This document shows, piece after piece, positions 19,496 to 29,475 of a stretch of 64,000 nucleotides of DNA. The position numbers and the translations under genes were made by a program. Within the stretch, counting starts at the first letter, position 1. Each line of letters begins with the position of its first letter. The notes beneath the pieces were generated by a model. It saw nothing but the letters and a program-made list of their open reading frames with translations, searched no databases and was not told where the DNA came from. Origin of the DNA: Chlamydia trachomatis (lineage in GTDB: Bacteria > Chlamydiota > Chlamydiia > Chlamydiales > 2-12-FULL-49-11); assembly GCA_945862365.1 (NCBI GenBank), contig CAMAXK010000002.1, positions 62,001-126,000 of the forward strand, in the 5' to 3' direction.

Positions 19496-19954
19496 TTGTT
19501 ATTTGAAAAGGTTATAGAAAAATTTGGAATTTATTTTGATGAGATTGGCCTAAACAAAACCTATGGGCGTATGTTTGGACTTTTTATGACGATAAAAGAA
19601 CCCATTTCTATGGGCCAGCTCGTAACTAAGCTGCAAATTAGCAAAAGCACTGCAAGTGTTGAATTACGAAGGCTTGTTAACATGGGTTATATAAAAAAAG
19701 TTTTAATATCAGATCAACGTGCTGATTTTTACCAATTGAAGGAAAATGTTTGGGCAACACATTTCCTTCAGAAAATGCAGGTAATAAAAAATTTACATTC
19801 TATAGTAGAGGAAATCCCAAAACAGAGCTTAGAAAGTTGCAAGAGTTTAAAAGAGATGGGTGATTATTGCACATTTATGAAAAGGGAATTAAAAACCCTC
19901 ACCGATAAGTACCTAAAAGAAAAGGAGGCACTAGTATGTCAAAAAATAAATTAG
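19496..19954 (+). CDS. GbsR/MarR-like HTH transcriptional regulator
   Basis: PISMGQLVTKLQISKSTASVELRRLVNMGYIKKV; TTG start. Confidence 0.75.
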   Translation: MLFEKVIEKFGIYFDEIGLNKTYGRMFGLFMTIKEPISMGQLVTKLQISKSTASVELRRLVNMGYIKKVLISDQRADFYQLKENVWATHFLQKMQVIKNLHSIVEEIPKQSLESCKSLKEMGDYCTFMKRELKTLTDKYLKEKEALVCQKIN

Positions 19955-20775
19955 AAGGGAAAATGGCTTTAATTACTGGCGCAGCTAGGGGAATTGGGGA
20001 AGAGACAGCTATAGTTTTGGCAAGAGAAGGGGCTACTGTAATAGTTTCTGATATTGAAGATGAAAAGGGGCAAAAGGTAGCAAAGAAAATTGGTCCATCT
20101 GCTATTTACTTGCACTTAGATGTAAGGTGTGAAGAGGATTGGGCTCATGCGATGAAACTGATTCTTCAAAAATTCTCAAAATTAGATATTTTAGTAAATA
20201 ATGCAGGGATCACAGGATTTTTGGAAGGTTTTGGACCTCAGGATCCTGAAACTAGCTCTCTTGAAAGCTGGAGAGCGGTTCATGCTACTAATTTAGATGG
20301 AGTATTTTTAGGTTGCAAACATGCAATTTTGGCCATGAAGAACAATCCAGGTTCCTCTATTATTAATATCTCCTCACGCTCAGGATTGGTTGGTATTCCA
20401 GGGGCAGCTGCCTATGCATCAAGTAAAGCAGCTGTTAGAAATCATACAAAAAGTGTAGCCCTTTATTGCGCTTGCCAAAGGTATCCGATTCGGTGTAATT
20501 CAATTCATCCTGCAGCCATTTTAACCCCTATGTGGGAACCGATGCTGGGAAATGGGCCGGACCGAAAAAGTAATATGGACGCTATTACAAAAGATATCCC
20601 TATGCAGAAAATGGGAATGCCTGATGATGTTGCAAACGCTGTCGCCTTTCTTGCCTCTGATGAAGCTAAATATATTACAGGGATAGAACTTACTATTGAT
20701 GGAGGATTGCTCGCCGGAGCTCTTGCTACCCTATCGAAAAAGGAGACCATAGATGAAAGCCATCGTAATCAATAG
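19936..20775 (+). CDS. Short-chain dehydrogenase/reductase
   Basis: ALITGAARGIGEETA (GxxxGxG), NNAG, YASSKAAVRN (YxxxK). Confidence 0.95.
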   Translation: MSKNKLEGKMALITGAARGIGEETAIVLAREGATVIVSDIEDEKGQKVAKKIGPSAIYLHLDVRCEEDWAHAMKLILQKFSKLDILVNNAGITGFLEGFGPQDPETSSLESWRAVHATNLDGVFLGCKHAILAMKNNPGSSIINISSRSGLVGIPGAAAYASSKAAVRNHTKSVALYCACQRYPIRCNSIHPAAILTPMWEPMLGNGPDRKSNMDAITKDIPMQKMGMPDDVANAVAFLASDEAKYITGIELTIDGGLLAGALATLSKKETIDESHRNQ

Positions 20776-21727
20776 ATATGGAAATGCTGATTGCTTAGAA
20801 ATTGAGCAGCGATTAATACCTACACCAAATGAAGGAGAAGTGCTTGTTAAGCTTAAGGCTATTGGAGTGAATTATATCGATATTTACATGAGAGAAGGTG
20901 ATCCACTATGCTCTCTTCCCCCACCTTTTATTCCTGGCGTTGAAGGAAGCGGAATCATTGAGGCAGTAGGTCTCAATGTTACTGAAGTAAAAGTGGGGGA
21001 TTTTGTTAGTTTTCCCTCAAGTATTGGGTCGTATGCAGAATATGCAGTTGTTCCAGTTTCGCGAATTATCCCATTGATCCAGGAGATGAGCTTTGAAGAA
21101 GGGGCTGCTTTTTCGCTTGCGGGATTAACCGCCCAGTATTTAGTTTATGATTGCCATAAGGTGAAATCTGGCGACAATGTGCTGGTCCATGCTGCCGCTG
21201 GAGGGGTTGGTCTATTTCTTATCCAAATGCTAAAACAAGTGGGGGCAAGAGTAATAGGCACCGTATCCTCTCCTGAAAAGGGAGAAATTGCAAAATCTTT
21301 CGGCGCCGATGATATTATCATCTATACGAATCAAGATTTTGCAATAGAGGTAAAAAGACTGACTAATGGAAAAGGGGCCGACTACATCATTGATGGTGTG
21401 GGGAAAAAGACTTTTAATAAAAATCTAGAGGCTTGCAGAATAAAAGGTCATATCGCGGTATTTGGCTTTGCAAGCGGCCAAATTGAACCTTTTTCCCCTA
21501 ATTTGTTACAAGAAAAGTCAATCACAGTTACAGGTGGTAACTTGATGAATTACCTTACCTCTCACGAAGAGTTAATTACTCGTGCAAAAGTGCTGATGGA
21601 AGATATTAAATATAAGAAGATTAAAGTTCACATAGACCGCGTTTTTCCATTAGAGCAGGCAGAAGATGCACACACTTTATTAAAAAGTCGTAAATCGGTA
21701 GGGAAAATAATCCTTATGGTTACATAG
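20753..21727 (+). CDS. NADPH:quinone oxidoreductase (zeta-crystallin/MDR family)
   Basis: VLVHAAAGGVGLFLIQMLKQVGARVIGTVSSPEK. Confidence 0.92.
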   Translation: MKAIVINRYGNADCLEIEQRLIPTPNEGEVLVKLKAIGVNYIDIYMREGDPLCSLPPPFIPGVEGSGIIEAVGLNVTEVKVGDFVSFPSSIGSYAEYAVVPVSRIIPLIQEMSFEEGAAFSLAGLTAQYLVYDCHKVKSGDNVLVHAAAGGVGLFLIQMLKQVGARVIGTVSSPEKGEIAKSFGADDIIIYTNQDFAIEVKRLTNGKGADYIIDGVGKKTFNKNLEACRIKGHIAVFGFASGQIEPFSPNLLQEKSITVTGGNLMNYLTSHEELITRAKVLMEDIKYKKIKVHIDRVFPLEQAEDAHTLLKSRKSVGKIILMVT

Positions 21728-21775
21728 ATAAACTTTTACCTATTAAATCTATTGACTGTATGCTAGATTTTCTTT

Positions 21776-22132
21776 ATGATTTTTCTCATTATGGCATCTT
21801 TATTTTTAGGAACACCCAACATGGAAGTTCCACAATTACTTATCAAAGTGATATCAGCCGAGGCCTGGAAAAAAAGCCAAGAATCGGGAATTTTATTTCT
21901 CGAAACTATGGATATAAAAGACGGATATATTCATATGGCAACAGAAGGACAAGTGCTTAAGGTTATCCACAAATTCTGGAATGGAAAAGAATATGTACTT
22001 CTACACTTAGATCCGTCAAAATTTAACGGCACGTTAAAATATGAAAGTAACCCTGGTAGCGAGTCTAAATATTACCATTTATACGATGGATCCATTCCAT
22101 TATCTGCAGTAACAGAGGTCATCTATCCATAA
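21776..22132 (+). CDS. DUF952-like protein
   Basis: LLIKVISAEAWKKSQESGILFLETMDIKDGYIHMATEGQV; about 115 aa. Confidence 0.65.
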   Translation: MIFLIMASLFLGTPNMEVPQLLIKVISAEAWKKSQESGILFLETMDIKDGYIHMATEGQVLKVIHKFWNGKEYVLLHLDPSKFNGTLKYESNPGSESKYYHLYDGSIPLSAVTEVIYP

Positions 22133-22143
22133 ATTTGAAGTGT

Positions 22144-22500
22144 CTAATAGACTTTTTTGTTGTTCGGCACCTTTAAAGTAGGTTCAAGTAATACCACATT
22201 TCCATCATTATCAGGAAGACCAAGAACAAGAACTTGTGACAAAAATTTTCCAATTTGTTTTGGTGGAAAATTTACTACTGCAATCACCTGTTTACCAATA
22301 AGCTCTTCTTTAGAATAATGATGAGTGATTTGAGCAGAAGAGCGCTTCATCCCTAAACTCCCAAAATCAATCTCTAGTTTGTAGGCTGGTTTATGAGCTT
22401 TTTCAAAATCTTCTGCACGAATAATTGTTCCTACACGAATATCAACATTTAGAAAATCAGCGTAGGAAATTTGATTCACTATTTCTTCTTTATTTTCCAT
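22144..22500 (-). CDS. tRNA-binding-domain protein (CsaA-like), second paralogue
   Basis: VDIRVGTIIRAEDFEKAHKPAYKLEIDFG...VIAVVNFPPKQIGKFLSQVLVLG. Confidence 0.85.
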   Translation of the reverse strand: MENKEEIVNQISYADFLNVDIRVGTIIRAEDFEKAHKPAYKLEIDFGSLGMKRSSAQITHHYSKEELIGKQVIAVVNFPPKQIGKFLSQVLVLGLPDNDGNVVLLEPTLKVPNNKKVY

Positions 22501-22541
22501 AAGCGTTTATTACGCTAATACACAAGTGTGATTTTTGCAAC

Positions 22542-22760
22542 TTAATCTTGCAGTTTTTGCATCCTGATCCACTTTTCAATGAGATCTATGTCTTTTAAGC
22601 CCTTTTTACGTGCAGTATTACGTCTATAGAAAAGTACATTTTCCAGTCTATCAAAAGCTAGTCCATCGATTATTTCCGCATTTTTAATACTTTCAGAAAT
22701 ATTTGGGCTCTTAGGATCTTTTAGGTCAAAAAGACCAGGTATCTTCTAAAAAAGTTATAA
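22542..22760 (-). pseudogene. Truncated duplicate of the 3' half of the NTase-like gene at 24599-25045
   Basis: Minus-strand reading DLKDPKSPNISESIKNAEIIDGLAFDRLENVLFYRRNTARKKGLKDIDLIEKWIRMQKLQD* nearly matches the C-term of the 24599-25045 protein; no start and garbled 5' end. Confidence 0.85.
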
Positions 22761-22782
22761 GGATCGTATTAACTGAACTTTC

Positions 22783-24405
22783 TTATGATAAATTCCGAAT
22801 TTTTAACTCACTTACCAATCGATGATTAGGGTATGTTACAACTAAATCTCTACCCCGAAGTTCAACTGTAATCGCAGTGGGTCCAACAAAGGTGAAATCT
22901 TCCCCTGAATCCTCTTCAGCGGCTCCATCAGCTACTGCCACTTCTTGATTTTCTCTTCTTAAAAAATCTTCTATTCTTTCATTTCTATTTCGTCTTATAA
23001 AAGCTCTATGCATAACTGCATCACCTGTATGATTCAAACCAAATAAAAGTTTTCCTTCCATCACTGGACCGTCTTTCAAGGTCATGGTACAATTCATCAT
23101 TAAATTCCCATCTTCATCTTCAAAGACAAATTTGCTTCGAAACTCTGCATCGCTTAGGATTTTATATAGACAAGGGCCAAAATGCTTAATTTGTTGAGCA
23201 ATAGTTTGCTCATCCGTCAATGCCTGATAGCTTTCATCAAACGCTCTTATTTTATCGGGATTTATGTTTGGATTATCCCAGCGAGATACCCTACGTAACT
23301 CTTTTATATTAAATGATTTTCTCTTACTAAATAAGTGGTCAACTCTTTCTTGTGTTATAGGTCCCCTTTCTAAATCATCTTCTTTAGCGCCGCCGCCCTT
23401 TCTAGCTTTATGAGATTGAGAGGAAATAGCTGCACCACCGCCTCCTTCACCGCCTCCTCCACCTACTCTTGGATCTTTTTCCTTGTTACCCTTAAGTACT
23501 TCTATAGCATTTTGCACAGCTTCTTGCATTTTTCTTTCAATCAAGACAGCACTATCTGCAGAAGGTTTTGTAGTATTTACTTTATTTCCAACGCCCTGTT
23601 CAACATCTTCAGATTTTTTCAAAGTAGCACCACCCCCTCCTGTAGCCTTAAGTGATTGCTTCTTACCTTTTTTTCGAGCACTCTTTCCCTTAGCTGCGGC
23701 AGCTGCAGCTGAGGTAGGTTTCATCTCATCTGGGGAAATTTCACTAGTAGAGTCCCATCCTCGCAATTTTATCTTTTCCATCTCTAAACGATATTCTGGT
23801 GAAGGGAAATGAATATATTTTAAAATAACTTCCACTTCGTCATCCGTATATTTATTTCTATTTAAATAGTTTGGGTCCTTAGCTGCTATTTCTATAATAT
23901 CTGATAAAGTTTTTTCTATCTCTTCGATCTCAGTTGTTATTGTCGAACTTAAATCACACGACTTAATATCTTTCAACTTCTTTTTAGCATTCTTCTGTAT
24001 ATATTCTAACATTAATATACATCCAATTTTTTCTATTTCAGTAGCTGCTTGAAGATATGTTTCGAAATATTTATGGGCTTTATCCACTATGATTTTTTTT
24101 GAAAGTCTCAATTGTTCTTCAATAATATTAATACTTTCTGACTGGCTTTCACCCAATCCAGTGAGAATCTTATTTCTATACAAACTTATTATCTTTAGTA
24201 ATGGTTGCATTTCTTGCATAACATTCTTTATTCTTTTTACCAAACCAGGCTTTGATTTTTTTAATATTTGAGTTTTAAGGTGACTATATTCTATAAATAT
24301 TTTATTATAATTCTCTATCGCCTTACGAGTCAAGCTATGTTCGGGCAATACTTTTACAAATTTTAACTCATATTCCGTTAATTGTGGATACTCTGGGAAC
24401 TGCAT
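22783..24405 (-). CDS. Hypothetical probable effector, RRVxRWD C-terminal-domain family (member A)
   Basis: Helical N-term, low-complexity Gly/Lys/Ala linker, C-term RRVSRWDNPNINPDKI...QIKHFG..LYKIL shared with 41322-42854. Confidence 0.75.
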   Translation of the reverse strand: MQFPEYPQLTEYELKFVKVLPEHSLTRKAIENYNKIFIEYSHLKTQILKKSKPGLVKRIKNVMQEMQPLLKIISLYRNKILTGLGESQSESINIIEEQLRLSKKIIVDKAHKYFETYLQAATEIEKIGCILMLEYIQKNAKKKLKDIKSCDLSSTITTEIEEIEKTLSDIIEIAAKDPNYLNRNKYTDDEVEVILKYIHFPSPEYRLEMEKIKLRGWDSTSEISPDEMKPTSAAAAAAKGKSARKKGKKQSLKATGGGGATLKKSEDVEQGVGNKVNTTKPSADSAVLIERKMQEAVQNAIEVLKGNKEKDPRVGGGGGEGGGGAAISSQSHKARKGGGAKEDDLERGPITQERVDHLFSKRKSFNIKELRRVSRWDNPNINPDKIRAFDESYQALTDEQTIAQQIKHFGPCLYKILSDAEFRSKFVFEDEDGNLMMNCTMTLKDGPVMEGKLLFGLNHTGDAVMHRAFIRRNRNERIEDFLRRENQEVAVADGAAEEDSGEDFTFVGPTAITVELRGRDLVVTYPNHRLVSELKIRNLS

Positions 24406-24598
24406 AAAATCTCTCTATTACTAATATGATTTTATTAGACATATTTCTCATATCCTGTCTAGTTTTTAATACTAAAATTATTTTATTGATTATTAATATG
24501 TTAGATAAAGCCATAGTTATTTCAACTTAATAAAACAGTTGGCTTAAGTACACATTGGCTTGAGATGGTGCTTTTTTAACTATTTAGAAATCATATAG

Positions 24599-25045
24599 TT
24601 AAAACCTTACCTTGGTATTTTGCATCCTGATCCACTTTTCAATGAGATCTATGTCTTTTAAGTCCTTTTCACGTCCACCTTTACGTTTATAGTAAAGTAC
24701 ATTTTCTAACGTATCAAAGGCCAGTCCATCGATTATTTCCGCATTTTTAATACTTTCTGAAATATTTGGGCTCTTAGGATCTTTTAGGTTAGAAAACCAG
24801 GTATCTTCAGAAAAAGCCTCAATAATCGCTCCAGGAAAGACAATTTTCCTTATCCCGCTTTCCTCACCCACTTCATATTTTTTAGAAAGGATTTCCCATA
24901 ACTCTCGAGTAACGATAATATCAATATCCCCTATTGCCTTGATATTTCGAATTCCCATAGGGCCGCTACCACTAATCACATACTGACCTAGTGGCAAATC
25001 TAATTCCTTGAAAGCAGAAAATTTTTGACTGTTACTTTGTGTCAT
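24599..25045 (-). CDS. Nucleotidyltransferase-fold-like hypothetical protein
   Basis: GSGPMGIRNIKAIGDIDIIVTRELW resembles NTase GS...DxD; 148 aa. Confidence 0.45.
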   Translation of the reverse strand: MTQSNSQKFSAFKELDLPLGQYVISGSGPMGIRNIKAIGDIDIIVTRELWEILSKKYEVGEESGIRKIVFPGAIIEAFSEDTWFSNLKDPKSPNISESIKNAEIIDGLAFDTLENVLYYKRKGGREKDLKDIDLIEKWIRMQNTKVRF

Positions 25046-25060
25046 AAAAACCCCCTAGAA

Positions 25061-27403
25061 TCATACAGAAAACTTAAACCCTGCACATTCTAAAACACTT
25101 ATGGCATTGTCATATGGATTTAATTCTAAGTGATTTTCTTCCATGTGGTTCCTTTGATTGAGAATAAGTTGATTATTTACATCATGGGTATGCCTATTAT
25201 CTGGAAATGCTCTATTTAAATCTGCAATGATTGGATGAAAAGAAAGAATGCCTGGTCTATCATTAAAAACCCCATTTTGAATCATATAAATAAGACAAAT
25301 TTTTAAGGTTTGCATTTGTAAATCTGTAAAACTTCCTGATAATTCAATGAGTATTCCATCTTTATTTTCTAACCTTAAAATTGCCCTAACCAAATTATGA
25401 ATTTCCACAGAAAATTTTCCAGTTTCATGATAGCGAGAAACCCTTACAAATGACTCTTGTGGTACCAAATAATTACCGTGCACATTTGCAGCTGCAGGGG
25501 CGCTTAATTCTACAGATGGACTTAAGGAAGTAAGACTTTCCTTCTTCTCTATAATCATAGGGATTACTTTTTTATATTCATTTTCAAAATGTGTTAAAAC
25601 ATCTATTGCAGAATCTAACACTTTTTTTACATCTGACTTTTTTTCATCCTCTGTTAAACTGTCATAATAACTCTGGGTTTTTCTCACTTTTTCTTCCTGA
25701 GCTTTAATCATTTTGATGAAAGATTCAGATTCATCCTTAGGATTATTATTTCTAATTGTCATTAACACTAATGCTGAAAAGTTATTTTTCTGTAAAAGAG
25801 CATATTTAGCTCTTTTTTCATCTGGTGTCTTTTTTCGAGGTAGTTGAATAACTTTTGGTTCTTCCGATTTCTTCGGCTCTACAGGAACAAATGGTCCTTC
25901 TGAGTTTTCAACTAAATGAGCTATTGCGGGGCTTTTCTTTGTATTTTTCTTTTTTTTCTTCTTTTTTGCCTCTACTTTTTCAGGCTCACCGTTTATTTTA
26001 GCGGCAAGTACCGCTTCATCCTCATTTAGCGCATCAAAAGCTAGTTTGTTCTTTTCAAAATATGCACTTATCTCTTGTAAAAAGCCGTTATAGAATAACC
26101 CTAACATCAAGGAGTTACCTATTGCCATATTTTCTTTATCTATCTCTGAAGCCTCAGGTGAGCTGCATATTAAGCGCAAATCTTTGTTAAATACATAATC
26201 ATCAAAAATTTTTCTTAGCTTGGTTTTATCGCAATAGGCTTCGGCTAATAAACTTCGATGAGAAGAACTTTGTAAAAATTCTTGTGCAATTTCTACCCCT
26301 CCTTTAATAATCTCTTCTGGATTTTGTGATTGAAATGCCTCAAGCGGGGTTGAGTAAAAGCACCCATCTTTTTTGAGCTGATTTCTTAAACCCTCTGCTG
26401 TATCATTAAAGCCTTTTTTAAACTCCTGTAACCTTTTACCTCTAAGACCTGTCTCTTTACCTTTTTTTTCAATAACCCTAGAAAAATTGTATGTTTCAAT
26501 CACTTTAAACATTGCAGGGGCAAGGTTCTCAAAATATTTCATAGCACTTGCAATTCCCATTTTATAGTGGCTATTACCTGGACTATCTTTCAACGTCTCA
26601 AGCGCTTCTTTAGTGATACCACTTATTTCTTCTACTTGCATTTTTTCAGCATTAATATCGTTTGCAAGCTCGGCAGGGTCTTTACCTAAGGCCTCAAACC
26701 TACCCTTTTCTCTGTTAAAAAAGGCAGACATTTCTCTTTTAAAACCTTTCATACACGCTTCATAATTTGGAATATTTAATATTCCAACGGCATTTGTTGG
26801 GTCTCCTGGTAGAGGATCTACATATTGCAAATATAGCTTGGATGTTTTCATATAATCATGAAATACAACGTTTAAATCAAATTCATTTCGAGACAAAGCT
26901 ACTAAAGAGCTCAAATTTGAAGTATCTTCATAATACCTTTGAGCAATTTTTACTCCTTCGGCAATAACATACTCTTCAAGAGAAGAGGGAGAATCATCTG
27001 AAACTATCCCACTAGATAGACTTAAATCAGTTGAATGCAGGAGATCTTCTTTCACTAAATCTTCTTTTAGATGTATGATTAAATCAAAAAATCCTTGCTT
27101 GAACATGTGGAATTTTTTTCCTGTAAAACCTCTTAATTCCGCTAATTTTTTAACAATAGGACCAACATCAGGTTTTGTAATAAATGATTTCACCTCGGGC
27201 TTTTCTAAACCATTTAAATAGGCTATAGCAGTATTGTGACCTAATTGATAAAAATGTTTATCCTTTCTAGAATAATTAAGTGCAGCCCCTGCAACCCTCG
27301 TTACACGATTTAACTTTTCATTCACTTTTGATTGATCTGCTTTATTCTGTGCATCAATTACCGCTGCTTCAATCCAATCTGTGGTCTTTGTACCTACATT
27401 CAT
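25061..27403 (-). CDS. Modular hypothetical protein (candidate effector), family X member 1
   Basis: C-term about 100 aa FSVEIHNLV...LSGSFTDLQMQTLKICLIYMIQNGVF...VLECAGFKFSV shared with 27446-29347 and 37218-39038; internal N-terminal module duplication. Confidence 0.75.
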   Translation of the reverse strand: MNVGTKTTDWIEAAVIDAQNKADQSKVNEKLNRVTRVAGAALNYSRKDKHFYQLGHNTAIAYLNGLEKPEVKSFITKPDVGPIVKKLAELRGFTGKKFHMFKQGFFDLIIHLKEDLVKEDLLHSTDLSLSSGIVSDDSPSSLEEYVIAEGVKIAQRYYEDTSNLSSLVALSRNEFDLNVVFHDYMKTSKLYLQYVDPLPGDPTNAVGILNIPNYEACMKGFKREMSAFFNREKGRFEALGKDPAELANDINAEKMQVEEISGITKEALETLKDSPGNSHYKMGIASAMKYFENLAPAMFKVIETYNFSRVIEKKGKETGLRGKRLQEFKKGFNDTAEGLRNQLKKDGCFYSTPLEAFQSQNPEEIIKGGVEIAQEFLQSSSHRSLLAEAYCDKTKLRKIFDDYVFNKDLRLICSSPEASEIDKENMAIGNSLMLGLFYNGFLQEISAYFEKNKLAFDALNEDEAVLAAKINGEPEKVEAKKKKKKKNTKKSPAIAHLVENSEGPFVPVEPKKSEEPKVIQLPRKKTPDEKRAKYALLQKNNFSALVLMTIRNNNPKDESESFIKMIKAQEEKVRKTQSYYDSLTEDEKKSDVKKVLDSAIDVLTHFENEYKKVIPMIIEKKESLTSLSPSVELSAPAAANVHGNYLVPQESFVRVSRYHETGKFSVEIHNLVRAILRLENKDGILIELSGSFTDLQMQTLKICLIYMIQNGVFNDRPGILSFHPIIADLNRAFPDNRHTHDVNNQLILNQRNHMEENHLELNPYDNAISVLECAGFKFSV

Positions 27404-27445
27404 CTTTATTTCTCCGTAATTTATTGATTATTAGTTAAATATGTT

Positions 27446-29347
27446 TTAAGTTGAAAATATAAATCCGGCACCCTCAAAAACACTAAAGACGTCAAGTTCA
27501 CCACTCCATAATTTATGGTTCAGATCTTGCCGAGTATATTGGTTAGAAGGTAATGCCTTAGACAACTCTGTAGCTGCATACTGTAGTGTATACTGATTTA
27601 CTCTGTGATTAAACAATCCAAAGTTGATCATATATAAAACACAAATTTTAAATGTTTGCATTTGAGAATCAGTATAGCTTCCCTCTAAATTAATTGGATT
27701 CCAATTTTTATCTGTAAGATGTAGACTTGTTGCGATCACTGAACGAATATGCACAGAGAATTCTTTAGTTTTAATATCCGGTACTTCAGCTGCAGCGGCC
27801 TCAATTTTAGGGGTATTAGGTTTTTGATATCTACCTGTTCTTCTAGGGTTCGGAGGAGTCACTTTTGCAAATTCTTCCCTATGGTGTTGTAAAATATCTT
27901 CGGCACAGACTAACTGTTTTTTTAATTCATCAATCTTTACTGAATCACTCACTCCCTCTAGAAAAACCTGCATTTTTTTTACTTTTGCTTCTTGCTTGTC
28001 AACAACCCTTTGTAACTCAGCATATGAAACCTTAGAAAAACCCGCCTTTACATTATTTTCAAAATCACTCTTTTGTTTACGAGCAAATTCTTCTCTTTTC
28101 TCATCAGAATTTTTCTTTTTAGGCAATTTCGGAGCTTCTAAGACATGTATTACTTTTGGAGGCGCTTCCTTTTTCTTTTTTTCAGGAACTATTTGATCCC
28201 GAACTACTTCATTAGCTATAGGTTTTTTCACTCTTGGCTTTTTTCCACCACTTTTTGGAGCTTTTACCGACTTTTCTGCTGAAGGGTTACCATTAATTGA
28301 TCGAGCAAGCTCTTCAGGATCCATCAAAGATGATTTGATCCCTGTTTCGTTTTTCTTTAAAAGATTATTCATGGATATAGAAAAACACTCTCCATAAACC
28401 GCAAGATCTACTGATTTATCCTTTATTTCACGATAATCAGTAAGCTCAGGAACATCATTTGCGTATTTAGAATATAACTTATATTTCCCAATAAAATTGT
28501 AAAAGACCTCGATTAAACTTAATTTACCTAGATAAAGTTTGGTTATAATATCACGATTATAAGGATCGTCGTAGAAGATTTGAGCAAGACCTTCACTGAC
28601 TGTAACAAACTCTTGCCTTTTTTCCTCTAAAATCAGAAGACCTTCTTTTTTTAATGCCTCTATCATAAGTGTTTTGATAAAGAGAAATCCTTCTTTAAAT
28701 TTTTCTATCCCTTGATCACAAAGCTTGTATGTTTCAGCAAATGTTTTAGTGATAGAATCGGTTTCTAATAATTCTAGATAGGTAAGCAACAAAGGATTGA
28801 ATGTGTTAAAAAATGTCCACGCAGCTTTAAACCCTAAGTCGTAATTCCGATCTTCTGATTCGGTATCTTTATATTTAAATAAGGTATCTCCCACAACCTT
28901 ACTTGCAGCATCTGCAATTTTTAACCTTACTGGTAATAATTTAGACTCTAAAGGTTTTTTCTTGATATCAATTGGTGCGCTTGGGCGAGCATTTCTTCGA
29001 TCCCTAATTTTTTCGCATACAAGTTTTTTTGCATCAAGTACACCCTCTTTAAACATCTCAAAGGCGCCCTCTGTTAACCTATTTATTTCGGCAACTGAAT
29101 TAATAAACGGATTTAAGTTCATCTCATCTGTTGGTAAAACACCGTTTGAAATAATAAAATTGCAATGTCTGATACCAGATCCTATGCCAAATTCATAGTA
29201 TGGATCATTTCCCTTAGCATCTTTTAATGCTTGCAACGCAGCTTTTGTAATAAATTCAGCATTTTCTGGTACCTTAGATGCACCCCCACCACCTTCTACC
29301 TGAGCTCCATGATTCCCAATACTAACTGCTGCTGCTATCGATTCCAT
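27446..29347 (-). CDS. Modular hypothetical protein (candidate effector), family X member 2
   Basis: C-term FSVHIRSVI...LEGSYTDSQMQTFKICVLYMINFGLF...VFEGAGFIFST; N-term GGGGAS. Confidence 0.75.
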   Translation of the reverse strand: MESIAAAVSIGNHGAQVEGGGGASKVPENAEFITKAALQALKDAKGNDPYYEFGIGSGIRHCNFIISNGVLPTDEMNLNPFINSVAEINRLTEGAFEMFKEGVLDAKKLVCEKIRDRRNARPSAPIDIKKKPLESKLLPVRLKIADAASKVVGDTLFKYKDTESEDRNYDLGFKAAWTFFNTFNPLLLTYLELLETDSITKTFAETYKLCDQGIEKFKEGFLFIKTLMIEALKKEGLLILEEKRQEFVTVSEGLAQIFYDDPYNRDIITKLYLGKLSLIEVFYNFIGKYKLYSKYANDVPELTDYREIKDKSVDLAVYGECFSISMNNLLKKNETGIKSSLMDPEELARSINGNPSAEKSVKAPKSGGKKPRVKKPIANEVVRDQIVPEKKKKEAPPKVIHVLEAPKLPKKKNSDEKREEFARKQKSDFENNVKAGFSKVSYAELQRVVDKQEAKVKKMQVFLEGVSDSVKIDELKKQLVCAEDILQHHREEFAKVTPPNPRRTGRYQKPNTPKIEAAAAEVPDIKTKEFSVHIRSVIATSLHLTDKNWNPINLEGSYTDSQMQTFKICVLYMINFGLFNHRVNQYTLQYAATELSKALPSNQYTRQDLNHKLWSGELDVFSVFEGAGFIFST

Positions 29348-29475
29348 CTATTTATTCCTTAGCTATTTTATAAAAGTCAAATAGTATAAGCGATTTACCG
29401 CTTTTCTAAAAGTAAAAACAAATCTACTAATTTAGTATTTTTCGATTAACAAAAGTATCTATTATTAACTCTTAA

